NCBI RefSeq assembly: GCF_035918095.1 | Contig: NZ_CP109137.1 | Coordinates: 8,248,001 to 8,312,000 of the forward strand | Direction of reading: 5' to 3' | DNA: 64,000 nucleotides | Source: Streptomyces sp. NBC_01750 | GTDB taxonomy: Bacteria > Actinomycetota > Actinomycetes > Streptomycetales > Streptomycetaceae | Shown: positions 12,171 through 21,353 of the stretch, in pieces | How positions within the stretch are numbered: the stretch's first letter is position 1 | Layout of the letters: every line of letters starts with the position of its first letter | Notes under the pieces: generated by a model | The model's database searches: none | What the model was told of the DNA's origin: nothing | What the model saw: the letters and a program-made list of their open reading frames with translations, nothing else | Made by a program: the position numbers and the translations under genes

Positions 12171-15100
12171 ATGCTGCTCATCCCATGCCCCTGGTGCGGG
12201 CCCCGTGACGAGGCCGAATTCCACTACGGCGGTCAGGCGCACGTGCCCTATCCCGAGGCTCCTGCCGACCTGACCGACCAGGAGTGGGCCCGCTACGTCT
12301 TCTTCCGCGACAACCCCAGAGGCCCGTTCGCGGAGCGCTGGAGCCATGCGGCCGGATGCCGTCGCTGGTTCAACGCTGTGCGCAATACGGCGACGAACGA
12401 GATCCTGGCGGTGTACCGAGCGGGCGAGCCGCGTCCGGAACCCGCGGCCTCCCCTTCAGCCGGTAGGGTCGGCGGACAGGCTGCCCCGCACAATCCAGCC
12501 CCTCCGGCGTTTGAGGTGGGGGTCCCCCCACGCCCGCCAGGGCGTAGGGGGAGGGGTCCAGGGGCGGAGCCCCAACTTACGGGAAAGGGCGGGGCGGGGG
12601 AGTCAACACCCGCCCCCACCATCGGCACCGGCACTCAGCCCTTCCGCCGCACCACGGGCGGTCGCGTAGCCCGGGCCGAACCGCTCACGTTCACCTTCGA
12701 CGGCACGACGTACGAAGGCTTCCGCGGTGACACCCTTGCCTCCGCGCTGCTCGCCAACGGGATCATCCAGGCCGGAACCAGCATCAAGCTCGGACGCCCG
12801 CGCGGCATCTTCTCCGCCGGAGTCGAGGAGCCCAACGCGGTCGTCCAGATCGAGGAGCCGTTCCCCGAGCCCATGCTGCCCGCGACGGCCGTGGAGTTGT
12901 ACGACGGGCTCGTCGCGAGTAGCCTGCCCGGTCAGGGACGACTCGCCACCGAGCCCGACCCCGCCCGGTACGACGCCGCCCACGCCCACTGCGACCTGCT
13001 CGTCGTCGGTGCGGGACCGGCCGGACTCGCGGCCGCGTCCGCCGCCGCACGCAGCGGCGCGCGCGTCATCCTCGCCGACGACCAGCCCGAGCCGGGCGGC
13101 AGTCTCCTCGGAACAGGCCAACTCCTGGACTGGGCAGCCGAGATCGCGGCGCTGCTCGAAGCCGCACCGGAAACCCGCCTCCTGCGCCGCACCACCGTCT
13201 TCGGCTACTACGACGACAATCACGTCCTCGCCGTCGAGCGCCGCACCAACCACCTCGGCGGCGAAGCCCCCGCGCATGTCTCCCGTGAGCGTGTCTGGCG
13301 CATCCGCGCCCGCCGCGTCGTCCTGGCCACCGGAGCCCACGAGCGCTCACTGGCCTTCGCCGACAACGACCGCCCCGGCGTCATGCTGGCGGCCTCGGCC
13401 CGTACGTACGCCAACCGGTACGGGGTCCTGCCCGGCCGCCGCGCCGTCGTCCTCACCACCAACGACAGCGCCTACGCGGCCGCGCTCGACCTGGCAGTGG
13501 CGGGCGTGGACATCGCGGCCGTCGTCGACACCCGCCCCGAACCGGGGGAGTGGGCGCGCCGCGCCCAGGACGCCGGGATCGAGGTGCTGGCCGGGCATGC
13601 CGTCGTCGGCACCGAGGGCGATCAGCGGCTGTCGGCGGTGACCGTCGCTCCGTACGGAGAGGCCTCGGGGCACCGCGAGTTCGCCGCCGATCTGCTGCTG
13701 GTCTCCGGCGGATGGAACCCCGTCGCGCATCTGTTCAGCCAGGCGGGCGGAAAGCTGCGCTACGACGACACGCTCGGCACCTTCGTCCCCGGCTCGTGCC
13801 CTCAGGCGGTCGAGGTCGCAGGCTCCGTTGCCGGCGTCTTCGATCTGCCCGGCGTCCTGGCTCAAGGCTCCGCGGCGGGCGCCCGCGCCATCGAGGCCGA
13901 GGGCTACGTGGCCCGAGCCCCCGAGCTCCCGGTCGTGGCCGGCGAACCGCAGTCCCCGGCCATGCAGGTTTTCGTCGTCCCCGGCGCCGCCGGCGCGCAC
14001 CGCTTCGTCGACCTTCAGCGTGATGTCACCGTCGACGACCTGGCCCGCGCGACCGGCGCCGGTATGCGCTCGGTCGAGCACACCAAGCGCTACACCACCG
14101 CAGGCACCGCCAACGACCAGGGCAAGACCTCCGGCGTCCTCGCCGGCGGCACCGTCGCCCAGCTCCTGGGCGTGGACATCTCCGCCCTCGGCACGACGAC
14201 GTTTCGCCCCCCGTACACACCCGTCTCCTTCGCCACCCTCGCGGGCCGCGACCGTGGCGCGCTGCATGACCCTGTGCGCGTGACCGCCCTGCACGACTGG
14301 CATGTCGACCACGGCGCGCTCTTCGAGAACGTCGGTCAGTGGAAGCGGCCCTGGTACTACCCCCAGGACGGCGAGGACATGTTGGCCGCCGTGCTGCGTG
14401 AGTGCCGCGCCGCCCGCGAGGGTGTCGCCTTCATGGACGCCTCCACGCTCGGCAAGATCGACGTGCAGGGGCCGGATGCCGCCGTCCTTCTCGACCGGCT
14501 CTACACCAACATGATGAGCACTCTCAAAGTCGGCATGATCCGCTATGGCCTCATGTGCCGCCTCGACGGCATGGTCTTCGACGACGGCACCGTCATCCGC
14601 CTCGCCGAGGACCGTTTCCTTGTCACCACCACGACCGGAAACGCGGCCGCCGTCCTGGACTGGATGGAGGAATGGCTGCAGACCGAGTGGCCCGAACTAC
14701 GCGTCCACTGCACCTCCGTCACCGAGCAGTGGGCCACAGTCGCCCTCGTCGGCCCCCGCTCCCGCGACGTACTGGGTGCCCTCGCACCGGAACTCGCCGT
14801 GGACAACGACAGCTTCCCGTTCATGGCATGGCGCGAGTCGGCCGTCGCCGAAATCCCGGCGCGCATCTGCCGGATCAGTTTCTCCGGCGAACTGGCCTAC
14901 GAGATCAACGTGTCGCCGTGGGACGCCCGCGCATTGTGGGAGGCGCTGTGCGCGGCAGGGAGCCCGTTCGGAATCACCCCGTACGGCACCGAGACCATGC
15001 ACGTCCTGCGCGCCGAGAAGGGCTATCCCATCATCGGCCAGGACACCGACGGCACCGTCACCCCGCAGGACCTCGGCATGAGCTGGGTGGTGTCCAAGAA

Positions 15101-15449
15101 GAAGCCCGATTTCATCGGCAAGCGGTCCCACGCACGTGCCGACACCACACGCGGCGACCGCAAGCACCTCGTCGGCCTGTTGCCCGAGGACCCGGACACC
15201 TTCCTCCCCGAGGGAACGCATCTGGTCGCCGACAGCGTGCTCCCCGAGCCGCCGGTGCCGATGCTCGGCCATGTCACATCCAGCTACCACAGCGCGGCAC
15301 TCGGCCGCACCTTCGCGCTCGCCCTGATCAAGGGCGGCCGGGACCGCATGGGTGAGCGGCTGTACGCGCCCGTGGGCGACCGTCTGGTCCCGGTGACGGT
15401 CGCGAGCCCCGTTCTCTACGACCCCGAGGGAGCCCGCCGCGATGGCTGA
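12171..15449 (+). CDS. soxA: Sarcosine oxidase delta-alpha fusion (SoxD joined to SoxA)
   Basis: One uninterrupted 1092-codon frame encodes two proteins that are normally separate. Residues 1 to about 90 are a complete SoxD, with the zinc ligands C6, C9, H59 and C63 in the usual places. About 60 residues of low-complexity Pro/Gly-rich linker (about 93-152) are encoded largely by a Streptomyces-type intergenic repeat. From about residue 153 (TQPFRR) the sequence is SoxA: a Fer2-like N-terminal domain, a dinucleotide fold VVGAGPAGLAAASAAARSGA and a C-terminal aminomethyltransferase domain for THF. No ATG lies near the normal SoxA start; the nearest in-frame start is GTG 12516 inside the repeat, so either a fusion is made or SoxA begins at a weak site. 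GAGGAG precedes ATG 12171. soxG overlaps the end. Confidence 0.9.
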   Translation: MLLIPCPWCGPRDEAEFHYGGQAHVPYPEAPADLTDQEWARYVFFRDNPRGPFAERWSHAAGCRRWFNAVRNTATNEILAVYRAGEPRPEPAASPSAGRVGGQAAPHNPAPPAFEVGVPPRPPGRRGRGPGAEPQLTGKGGAGESTPAPTIGTGTQPFRRTTGGRVARAEPLTFTFDGTTYEGFRGDTLASALLANGIIQAGTSIKLGRPRGIFSAGVEEPNAVVQIEEPFPEPMLPATAVELYDGLVASSLPGQGRLATEPDPARYDAAHAHCDLLVVGAGPAGLAAASAAARSGARVILADDQPEPGGSLLGTGQLLDWAAEIAALLEAAPETRLLRRTTVFGYYDDNHVLAVERRTNHLGGEAPAHVSRERVWRIRARRVVLATGAHERSLAFADNDRPGVMLAASARTYANRYGVLPGRRAVVLTTNDSAYAAALDLAVAGVDIAAVVDTRPEPGEWARRAQDAGIEVLAGHAVVGTEGDQRLSAVTVAPYGEASGHREFAADLLLVSGGWNPVAHLFSQAGGKLRYDDTLGTFVPGSCPQAVEVAGSVAGVFDLPGVLAQGSAAGARAIEAEGYVARAPELPVVAGEPQSPAMQVFVVPGAAGAHRFVDLQRDVTVDDLARATGAGMRSVEHTKRYTTAGTANDQGKTSGVLAGGTVAQLLGVDISALGTTTFRPPYTPVSFATLAGRDRGALHDPVRVTALHDWHVDHGALFENVGQWKRPWYYPQDGEDMLAAVLRECRAAREGVAFMDASTLGKIDVQGPDAAVLLDRLYTNMMSTLKVGMIRYGLMCRLDGMVFDDGTVIRLAEDRFLVTTTTGNAAAVLDWMEEWLQTEWPELRVHCTSVTEQWATVALVGPRSRDVLGALAPELAVDNDSFPFMAWRESAVAEIPARICRISFSGELAYEINVSPWDARALWEALCAAGSPFGITPYGTETMHVLRAEKGYPIIGQDTDGTVTPQDLGMSWVVSKKKPDFIGKRSHARADTTRGDRKHLVGLLPEDPDTFLPEGTHLVADSVLPEPPVPMLGHVTSSYHSAALGRTFALALIKGGRDRMGERLYAPVGDRLVPVTVASPVLYDPEGARRDG
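12494..12600. repeat. Streptomyces-type GC-rich intergenic repeat, here inside a reading frame
   Basis: The stretch begins TCCAGCCCCTCCGGCGTTTG and ends in runs of G. It holds several short palindromes (GTGGGGG/CCCCCAC, CGCCC/GGGCG, GGGGC/GCCCC). I recognise its start and its GGGGTCC-AGGGGCGGAGCCCC core as a repeat common between Streptomyces genes, from memory and without a search. It sits between the SoxD and SoxA parts and contains no stop in their frame. Confidence 0.75.
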
Positions 15450-16035
15450 CACCGCAACCCGCCACAGCCCCCTGGAGCACGCCGCAGGCCGCTTCGCCGC
15501 CGCCACCCGCGCCTCGGGCGGCGCCCTGCGACTGGCCGAACTGCCCTTCCTCGCCCAGGTCAATGTACGGCTCGACCCCAAGGGGGCGGCTGCCGACGCC
15601 GTCGGGCTTGCTCTGGGTCTCCAACTCCCCCTCGAACCGGACACCGTCGTGCACGCCGGTGACCGCTCAGCCCTCTGGCTGGGCCCCGACGAATGGCTCG
15701 TCGTCGGGCCGCCCGGCGGCCCGACGGGCCTGGAGAACCGGATCAGGGCGGCTGCCGGAGACGAACCGGCAGCGGTCACCGACGTCTCCGCCCAGCGCAC
15801 CACCCTGCTTGTCACAGGCCCCCGCGCCCGGGACCTGCTGGCCCACGGCTGCCCGCTGGACCTGCACCCACGTGCGTTCGGCCCCGGACGCTGCGCCCAG
15901 ACCACGCTGGCCCGCGCACAGGTCGTGCTGGTCGCACGGGACGAGCCCCGGGCCGGGTTCTGGTTGCTGGTCCGTTCGTCCTTCGCCGGGTATCTGGCGG
16001 ACTGGCTGCTGGACGCCGCGTCGGAGTACGTCTGA
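15442..16035 (+). CDS. soxG: Sarcosine oxidase gamma subunit
   Basis: A 197-residue SoxG-family protein (GCV_T-like fold). Family features are the N-terminal SPLEHAAGRF, WLGPDEWLVVGPPG and VTDVSAQRTTLLVTGPRARDLL, which match the usual pattern of gamma subunits. It completes the heterotetramer with SoxB and SoxD-A. Its ATG lies 8 nt inside the end of soxA, so translation is coupled. It is the last gene of the betaine degradation operon, 32 nt from a convergent protease gene. Confidence 0.92.
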   Translation: MADTATRHSPLEHAAGRFAAATRASGGALRLAELPFLAQVNVRLDPKGAAADAVGLALGLQLPLEPDTVVHAGDRSALWLGPDEWLVVGPPGGPTGLENRIRAAAGDEPAAVTDVSAQRTTLLVTGPRARDLLAHGCPLDLHPRAFGPGRCAQTTLARAQVVLVARDEPRAGFWLLVRSSFAGYLADWLLDAASEYV

Positions 16036-16067
16036 CGGAGCGGGCGGGCCGGGCGTGGGGCTGGGTA

Positions 16068-17450
16068 TCAGTTCCAGCTCTGCTTGTAGTGCATGCGGAA
16101 TTCGCGGCGGTCTTGTGCCGTCCAGATGGCACGGGTGGCGATGAGACCCGTGAGGCTGATGGCGATGACGATGATGCCGGGTGCGAGAGTCTCGGTGTCG
16201 ATGATGCTGGTGACCCGGGTGGGGCCGTTCGAGCCGTTCGACTGTCCGGGGACGAGGGGCGTGTCGCCCCCGGCGCCGGCGCCGGTTTGAGTGTTGTCGG
16301 GCGGTGGGGGCGTGGGGTTGTTGGGCTGAGCCCCGGCCGCGGTGTTGTTGTCCGAGGGCGCGGTGCCGGTGAGGCGGACGCCGAGGGCGGCCATGGCTGC
16401 GGTGGCAGGCTGGAAATAGGTGGTTCCGCCGTTGCGGCAGTCGCCGTCGCCGCCGGAGGTGATGCCGAGGGCGATGCCCTGGGCGATGAGGGGGCCGCCG
16501 CTGTCACCGGGTTCGGCGCAGACGGTGGTTTCGATGAGTCCGGTGACGGTGCCTTCGGGGTAGTTGACGGTGGCGTTGAGGCCGGTGACTTTGCCGGTAC
16601 GCAGACCGGTGGTGCTGCCGCTGCGGAAGACTTGCTGGCCGACGAAGGGGTCGGCGGCCGAAGTGATCTGCACTCCTTGGCCGTCACCTATGTTCACGAT
16701 GTTGGGGCCGACGGGAGCCTGGTTGTTCTGGTACCGGATGAGGGCGTAGTCGGTGCCTGGGAAGTCACTGGCGGTCATGGTGCCGAGTTGCTGGGTACCG
16801 CGGTTGCCGCTGAACCAGGTGCTGCCGGCCGGTCCGCAGTGTCCTGCTGTGAGGACGAACGTGTCGGAGCCGTTGGTCACGTTGAATCCGGCGGAGCAGC
16901 GCCCCGCTTGGTCGAGGATCGGCTCCGCACCGTTGACCCTTGTGGTGAAGGTGCCCTGAGTGCGCTGCATCTTCACCATGCCGCCGACCTCCTCGGCGAT
17001 CTTTGAGAGGTGCTGCCAGTCGGCCGGGGAGACGGTGGAGTCGGCCTGCACCACCACGGTGTTGCTCTTGTAGTCCATCCTCCAAGCGGTCCCGGGCACC
17101 CGCCGGGCCTGGCTCAACGTGTCGGTGGCCGAGCGGAGTTGCCGCATGCTGTGGCGGACGATCTCGGCATGCGCCCCCGCCCGCTTCACCTCGGCAGCCG
17201 CACCTGTGTCGGTGACAGCGACGACCGGGCGCCCGTCCGAGCCGATCCAGGTTCCTGCGGTACGGGAGGTGCCGAGCTCGGAGACGAGACCGGCACCGAG
17301 TTCATTGCCCTGTGATGTGCCGCCTGCGGCTTCTGGCCGGCTGGGGGGTTCACTTGCCACAGCGTTGCTGATCATGAAGGTGCCGCCGAGCAATCCGCCG
17401 ACGGCTGCCAGCCGCGCGATGCGTTGCAGCCTGCGTCGTGCGTGCGCCAT
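16068..17450 (-). CDS. Membrane-anchored streptogrisin-like serine protease (S1E)
   Basis: A 460-residue exported chymotrypsin-fold protease. A basic N-terminus and hydrophobic stretch (about 1-35) form the signal; a propeptide region follows (about 40-190). The catalytic domain shows LTAGHCG (His), TDYALIRY (Asp) and CAEPGDSGGPL (Ser). After a Pro/Asn/Gly-rich linker there is a single hydrophobic helix, PGIIVIAISLTGLIATRAIW, and a short charged tail, so the enzyme should stay on the cell surface instead of being released like classical streptogrisins. ATG 17450 is preceded by AGAAGGG; ATG 17474 is possible but has no ribosome site. It is convergent with soxG, and no functional link is evident. 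Catalytic family firm, substrate unknown. Confidence 0.88.
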   Translation of the reverse strand: MAHARRRLQRIARLAAVGGLLGGTFMISNAVASEPPSRPEAAGGTSQGNELGAGLVSELGTSRTAGTWIGSDGRPVVAVTDTGAAAEVKRAGAHAEIVRHSMRQLRSATDTLSQARRVPGTAWRMDYKSNTVVVQADSTVSPADWQHLSKIAEEVGGMVKMQRTQGTFTTRVNGAEPILDQAGRCSAGFNVTNGSDTFVLTAGHCGPAGSTWFSGNRGTQQLGTMTASDFPGTDYALIRYQNNQAPVGPNIVNIGDGQGVQITSAADPFVGQQVFRSGSTTGLRTGKVTGLNATVNYPEGTVTGLIETTVCAEPGDSGGPLIAQGIALGITSGGDGDCRNGGTTYFQPATAAMAALGVRLTGTAPSDNNTAAGAQPNNPTPPPPDNTQTGAGAGGDTPLVPGQSNGSNGPTRVTSIIDTETLAPGIIVIAISLTGLIATRAIWTAQDRREFRMHYKQSWN

Positions 17451-17928
17451 CCGCCAGCCCTTCTGTCGTCCCATCACGGCATGTGCAACACCGAGGGGCC
17501 CGGAGTGAACCAAGCCCCCCTTCCATACGCGGCGCGCTGCCGTGTGGTTCACCGCAGTCCTCGACAGGATGGCCGGAGAGTGGGTTTGTTGTGCCGGGGG
17601 GCGGTTCCTGTGGGGTCCGCAAGCTCTGGCCGGGGGCTGCGAGCCCTGTCCGGGCCCGCAATTTCTCGATTCACCGGGCATACCGGACTGCGGCACCCGG
17701 CCAAGCCGCCGGAACTCGAACCCCCTCGCCTGTCGGCAGCCGTCCACCCCTCACCCGAGCCGGGACAACTCGTCGGCAGCGAACCGTCGTTGAGGAAATC
17801 CGCCAACCTCAGGGGCTGCTGGGAGCTGACGCCCAGCCGTGGGCCGGTCCGGCTGTGGCCGAAGACTGCAGTGCGCCTCGTCTCAGGGTTCACTGGTCGT
17901 GCACAGGTTCGTCGACCATACTGCCGTC
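17451..17928. other. Intergenic region between divergent genes
   Basis: About 480 nt between the protease start and the next rightward gene. It should hold both promoters. The rightward gene may be leaderless: CATACT lies about 8 nt before GTG 17929. Open frames here have no recognisable family features and are taken as chance frames of GC-rich DNA. Confidence 0.5.
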
Positions 17929-18441
17929 GTGGAGCAGCGCGTAGATCCAAAAGACATCCCGCTCGAGTACGCCGCGGGGACAGATCCGGCGTACATCCCT
18001 GGCCTCACGGCCCCCCGCTCTGCCGGGACGCGTGACGTGGAGGAGGCGGAAGAGCCAGTCCCGGAGCCGACCGAGGAGCGACGGTCCGACACGACCGTCC
18101 CTGAGGATGCACCGCCCCCCGGCGAGGAGGATGCCGTCAGCGATACGGGGGAGGAGGCGAGCGGCCCGGTCTTCGAGGTCAGTGACCGCCGCGGTTCGGT
18201 CAGGGCGGACCGCGACGGCGTCCGGTTCCGGCTGGACGAAGAAGAGGCCGAGTTCCGATGGGACGAAATCGGTGCCGTCGAGACCAAGTCCGGCCGACTC
18301 GGGCGTCGATTCACGGTCACGGTCCACTTGACGACCCGCCGTTGGTTCAACGCCGAGGTCGAGGCCCCGGCCAGGAGTCTTCTCAAGGAGTGGGTGGTGG
18401 AACTCGACGCAGTTCTCGACGCCTACTTCGAGGAATCCTGA
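17929..18441 (+). CDS. Hypothetical acidic protein with C-terminal conserved domain
   Basis: About 170 residues, function not recognised. The N-terminal part starts VEQRVDPKDIPLEYAAGTDP and is followed by a strongly acidic, Pro/Glu-rich segment (about 35-85) that is probably disordered. The C-terminal 85 residues are compact: FEVSDRRGSVRADRDGVRF, then DEEEAEFRWDEIGAVE and TVTVHLTTRRWFNAEVEA, a beta-rich pattern resembling small PH-like domains. No signal peptide or membrane segment. GTG 17929 is the preferred start; GTG 17899 is in frame and cannot be excluded. It is a free-standing gene with no obvious operon partner. Confidence 0.7.
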   Translation: MEQRVDPKDIPLEYAAGTDPAYIPGLTAPRSAGTRDVEEAEEPVPEPTEERRSDTTVPEDAPPPGEEDAVSDTGEEASGPVFEVSDRRGSVRADRDGVRFRLDEEEAEFRWDEIGAVETKSGRLGRRFTVTVHLTTRRWFNAEVEAPARSLLKEWVVELDAVLDAYFEES

Positions 18442-18848
18442 CCACACATTTCAGCGTGCCTGTTGCGTATCGGAGGGATGGGCACCCGGCAGTGGGTCCT
18501 CGTCGGAGCTCGCCGGGCCGAGCTCGACGAGGATCGAGCCGACACGGGTCTCGACCGCGCGGGGCCGGTCCCTGGTCCGGGGCCGCCACCGTGGTCTGCT
18601 CGCACGGGCTCGTGCCGCCCCACCCGAAGCGGGTCCCCTCGGCGGCATAGCCGGCTGACACCGGCCATGAGGTGAGACACCGCCGCGGGTCCTGCCGGGG
18701 CAACAGCCGGAGCGGGTGAGGTGGCCGGCACAGACGCGTGGAACGCCTGCCGCATCTCCGCGATGGCGCGTGGTCGGGAAGGTTCACGTCGCCGTCGCCG
18801 GTCCGCAGGCGTATCCCGGCCGTCCCTCAGGCGTACCTCGGCCGTCCC
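18442..18848. other. Gap without a supported gene; contains a hairpin
   Basis: About 400 nt between two convergent genes. The clearest structure is an imperfect inverted repeat, 18498-18512 with 18519-18532 (14 bp with one bulged G), without a T run. Minus-strand frames exist but show no family pattern; a decayed gene cannot be excluded. Confidence 0.4.
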
Positions 18849-19217
18849 TCAGGACTCCTCTTCCATTCGGATGGCGCTCCTGAGGTCCTCGAACGCCTTG
18901 CCGGGGTTGTTCTCCTGCATCTCCAACAGCGCGGCAGCGATCGCATCGAGCTTGCGCTGGATCGCGTGCTCGGCCCGCCGTTCCGAGTTCTTGAGCAGGG
19001 CCAGAAGCAGCAGGGTGACGGCAGTCATCGATTCTCCGGCCAGCAGCAGCCACTCGTCCGAAAGCTTCAGGGCGTGGGCAGTGATGACGAGGGCCACCAG
19101 AGCCAGGCACATTCCGAAAAAGACGGGCGAGCTGGTGAAGTTCGAGGCGTTCTCCGCCAGCCGGGCGAAGCGTGCGCGTCTGTCGCCACCTCGGTCGGCG
19201 GGATGTTGAAGAGTCAT
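18849..19217 (-). CDS. Small membrane protein, low-affinity iron permease family
   Basis: 122 residues with two hydrophobic helices: VFFGMCLALVALVITAHAL and WLLLAGESMTAVTLLLLALL. They are followed by the segment KNSERRAEHAIQRKLDAIAA, which matches the short bacterial members of the low-affinity iron permease family (Pfam Iron_permease, PF04120); in that family a basic/Asn-rich turn and a KLDE-like helix follow the last membrane segment. ATG 19217 starts the protein. Despite the family name, transport by such short proteins is not well shown, so the role remains open. It is divergent from hypX. Confidence 0.75.
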   Translation of the reverse strand: MTLQHPADRGGDRRARFARLAENASNFTSSPVFFGMCLALVALVITAHALKLSDEWLLLAGESMTAVTLLLLALLKNSERRAEHAIQRKLDAIAAALLEMQENNPGKAFEDLRSAIRMEEES

Positions 19218-19508
19218 ACGACGTGCCTACCCGACCACGCGAGAACATGCAGGCCGGCGTGACCCGGGTGTGGGAGCGCGGGGTACGGAGGCCATGACTG
19301 CCGGGCCGCCCCGGTGCCGGCATCACTCCAACGCGGCCGGCCACAGGATGGGGGAAGGCCGAGAGGGGCCGAACCGCCGGGTGGCCGTCGCCGTGTCCGC
19401 TTTCGGGTGACCCCGTGGCTCGGCGTCGCCACGGCCGGGCCGGCGTACTCAACGATCACAGGGGCCGGGGAGACCTGCCCGAGACGCTGACCGCTGGGAG
19501 GGCCTGCC

Positions 19509-21353
19509 GTGTACATCCTGCTCGTCGCTACCGCCTTCAACAGCCTCACGCAGCGCCTCCACGCCGAACTGAGGGATCACGGTCACACCGTGGCGGTGGA
19601 ACTCGCCCTGCACGGCGAGTCCTTGGCGGGCGCCGTACGACGTCATCAGCCGCAGCTCGTCGTCGCTCCGATACTGAAGACGGCGATCCCACGAGAGGTG
19701 TGGTCCGCCCATACGTGTCTTGTCGTCCATCCCGGCCCTGTCGGGGACCGCGGGCCTTCGTCCCTCGACTGGGCGATTCAGGGGGATGCCGGCCAGTGGG
19801 GTGTGACTGTCCTGCAGGCCAACGCGGAGATGGACGCGGGTGACGTGTGGGCCTCTGTCGCCTGCCCGATGCCGCCGGTGGCCAAGAGCGACCTGTACCG
19901 CGGCGAGCTGTCCGACGCGGCGGTCACCGCCGTGATGCTGGCGGTGGAGCGGTTCGCCACAGGGACGTACTCCCCTCGGGCGCAGACGGTGGAAGGCGGG
20001 GTGGGAACCGGCCGTGCCCGGCCGTATCTCGATCAGAGTGTCCGGCGGATCGACTGGGCGTCGGAGTCCACCGAGACGATCGTCCGCAAGCTGCGGGCCG
20101 CGGACTCGCAGCCCGGAGTGCTCGACGAACTGCTGGGCGACGAGTGGTACTTGCACGGGGGCCATCCCGAGGGCGAGCTGTGCGGGCGTCCCGGCGAACT
20201 CCTGGCCACACGAACCGGAGCTGTCTGCCGGGCGACGACGGACGGCGCCGTGTGGATTCCCGAGTTGCGGGTCCGGCGCAGGCCGGGGCAGCCACCCACG
20301 TTCAAGCTGCCCGCCGTCACGGCGCTTGCCGGCAGGCTGCCCTCCTTGCCGGAGAGCCCCGCGCCGTCGCGTCTTCACACGCATCGCCGTACCTGGACCG
20401 ATATCGGCTACCGCGAGGAGCGCAGCGTCGGCTTCCTCTCGTTCTCGTTCTCCGGCGGCGCGATGAGCACGACGCAGTGCCGTCGTCTGCTGGCGGCCTA
20501 TCGAGAGGCCTGCTCGCGTCCCACGTCGGTGCTGGTGCTCGGCGGCAGCCGGGTCTTCTCCAACGGCATCCACCTCAACGTCATCGAGGCGGCCGAAGAC
20601 CCCGGCGCGGAGTCCTGGGCCAACATCAATGCCATCGACGACCTGGTCGAGGCCGTCCTGACGACTACGGACCGGCTGGTGGTCGCTGCCGTCGGCGGAT
20701 ATGCCGCCGCAGGCGGGGTGATGCTCGCGCTGGCAGCGGACGAGGTGTGGTGCCGATCGGGCACCGTGCTGAATCCGCACTACCGGCTGATGGGCCTGTA
20801 CGGCTCGGAGTACTGGACGTACACACTGCCGCGCCGGGTCGGTCCGGCGGCGGCCGAGTGTCTGATGCGCCAGGCTCTGCCGGTGAGCGGGAGGGCGGGG
20901 CAGCGGCTGGGCCTCATCGACCGGCTGGTCGAGTGCGCCCCACAGGATTTCACGGCCGAGGTCGGCCGGCTTGCCGGACACCTCGCTTCGCTGCCCGCGG
21001 TGCAGTCACGGATCGCTGCGAAGAAGGCCGAACGGGACCAACAGGAGGCTCTCAAGCCGCTCGTTGCCTTCCGGGAGGGGGAGCTGGCCCAGATGCGGCG
21101 GACCTTCGCCGATCCGGCCGCCCCCTACCACATGCTGCGCCGCGCATTCGTCCGCAAGGAGAAGCCGCTGCGAACGCCGCAGCATCTGGCGCACCCGGTG
21201 TGTGGAGCACGCGTGACGGATCAGCTCCGGTCCGAGGCCCGTGTCACTGAATCGGACCCCGAAATTCGGCCGCAGCATCGGATGCCTGTTATCAAGAAGG
21301 CTGAGGGCGAAATGCCGACTTTCATGTCATACCTCCCCGAGGGGGCACCCTGA
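19509..21353 (+). CDS. hypX: Hydrogenase maturation protein HypX (CO-forming)
   Basis: A 614-residue HypX/HoxX protein. The N-terminal half is formyltransferase-like, with the THF-site segment HPGPVGDRGPSSLDWAI at about residues 78-94. The C-terminal half (about 300-540) is an enoyl-CoA hydratase/isomerase fold. HypX takes the formyl group of 10-formyl-THF and releases CO for the active-site Fe of [NiFe] hydrogenases under air. The start is GTG 19509 behind GGGAGGG. Its stop overlaps the ATG of hhyS by one base (TGATG), so the CO supplier is translated together with the hydrogenase. The C-terminal 60 residues, rich in charge, are less typical of the family. Confidence 0.93.
   Translation: MYILLVATAFNSLTQRLHAELRDHGHTVAVELALHGESLAGAVRRHQPQLVVAPILKTAIPREVWSAHTCLVVHPGPVGDRGPSSLDWAIQGDAGQWGVTVLQANAEMDAGDVWASVACPMPPVAKSDLYRGELSDAAVTAVMLAVERFATGTYSPRAQTVEGGVGTGRARPYLDQSVRRIDWASESTETIVRKLRAADSQPGVLDELLGDEWYLHGGHPEGELCGRPGELLATRTGAVCRATTDGAVWIPELRVRRRPGQPPTFKLPAVTALAGRLPSLPESPAPSRLHTHRRTWTDIGYREERSVGFLSFSFSGGAMSTTQCRRLLAAYREACSRPTSVLVLGGSRVFSNGIHLNVIEAAEDPGAESWANINAIDDLVEAVLTTTDRLVVAAVGGYAAAGGVMLALAADEVWCRSGTVLNPHYRLMGLYGSEYWTYTLPRRVGPAAAECLMRQALPVSGRAGQRLGLIDRLVECAPQDFTAEVGRLAGHLASLPAVQSRIAAKKAERDQQEALKPLVAFREGELAQMRRTFADPAAPYHMLRRAFVRKEKPLRTPQHLAHPVCGARVTDQLRSEARVTESDPEIRPQHRMPVIKKAEGEMPTFMSYLPEGAP

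Noticed and set aside
10083..12347. 754-codon minus-strand frame opposite glyA/soxB
   Set aside because: Antisense to two well-supported genes; composition and lack of motifs argue against coding.
18383..18787. Small minus-strand genes in the gap after 18441
   Set aside because: Several overlapping frames, no ribosome site, no recognisable motif, Arg/Pro-rich translation.
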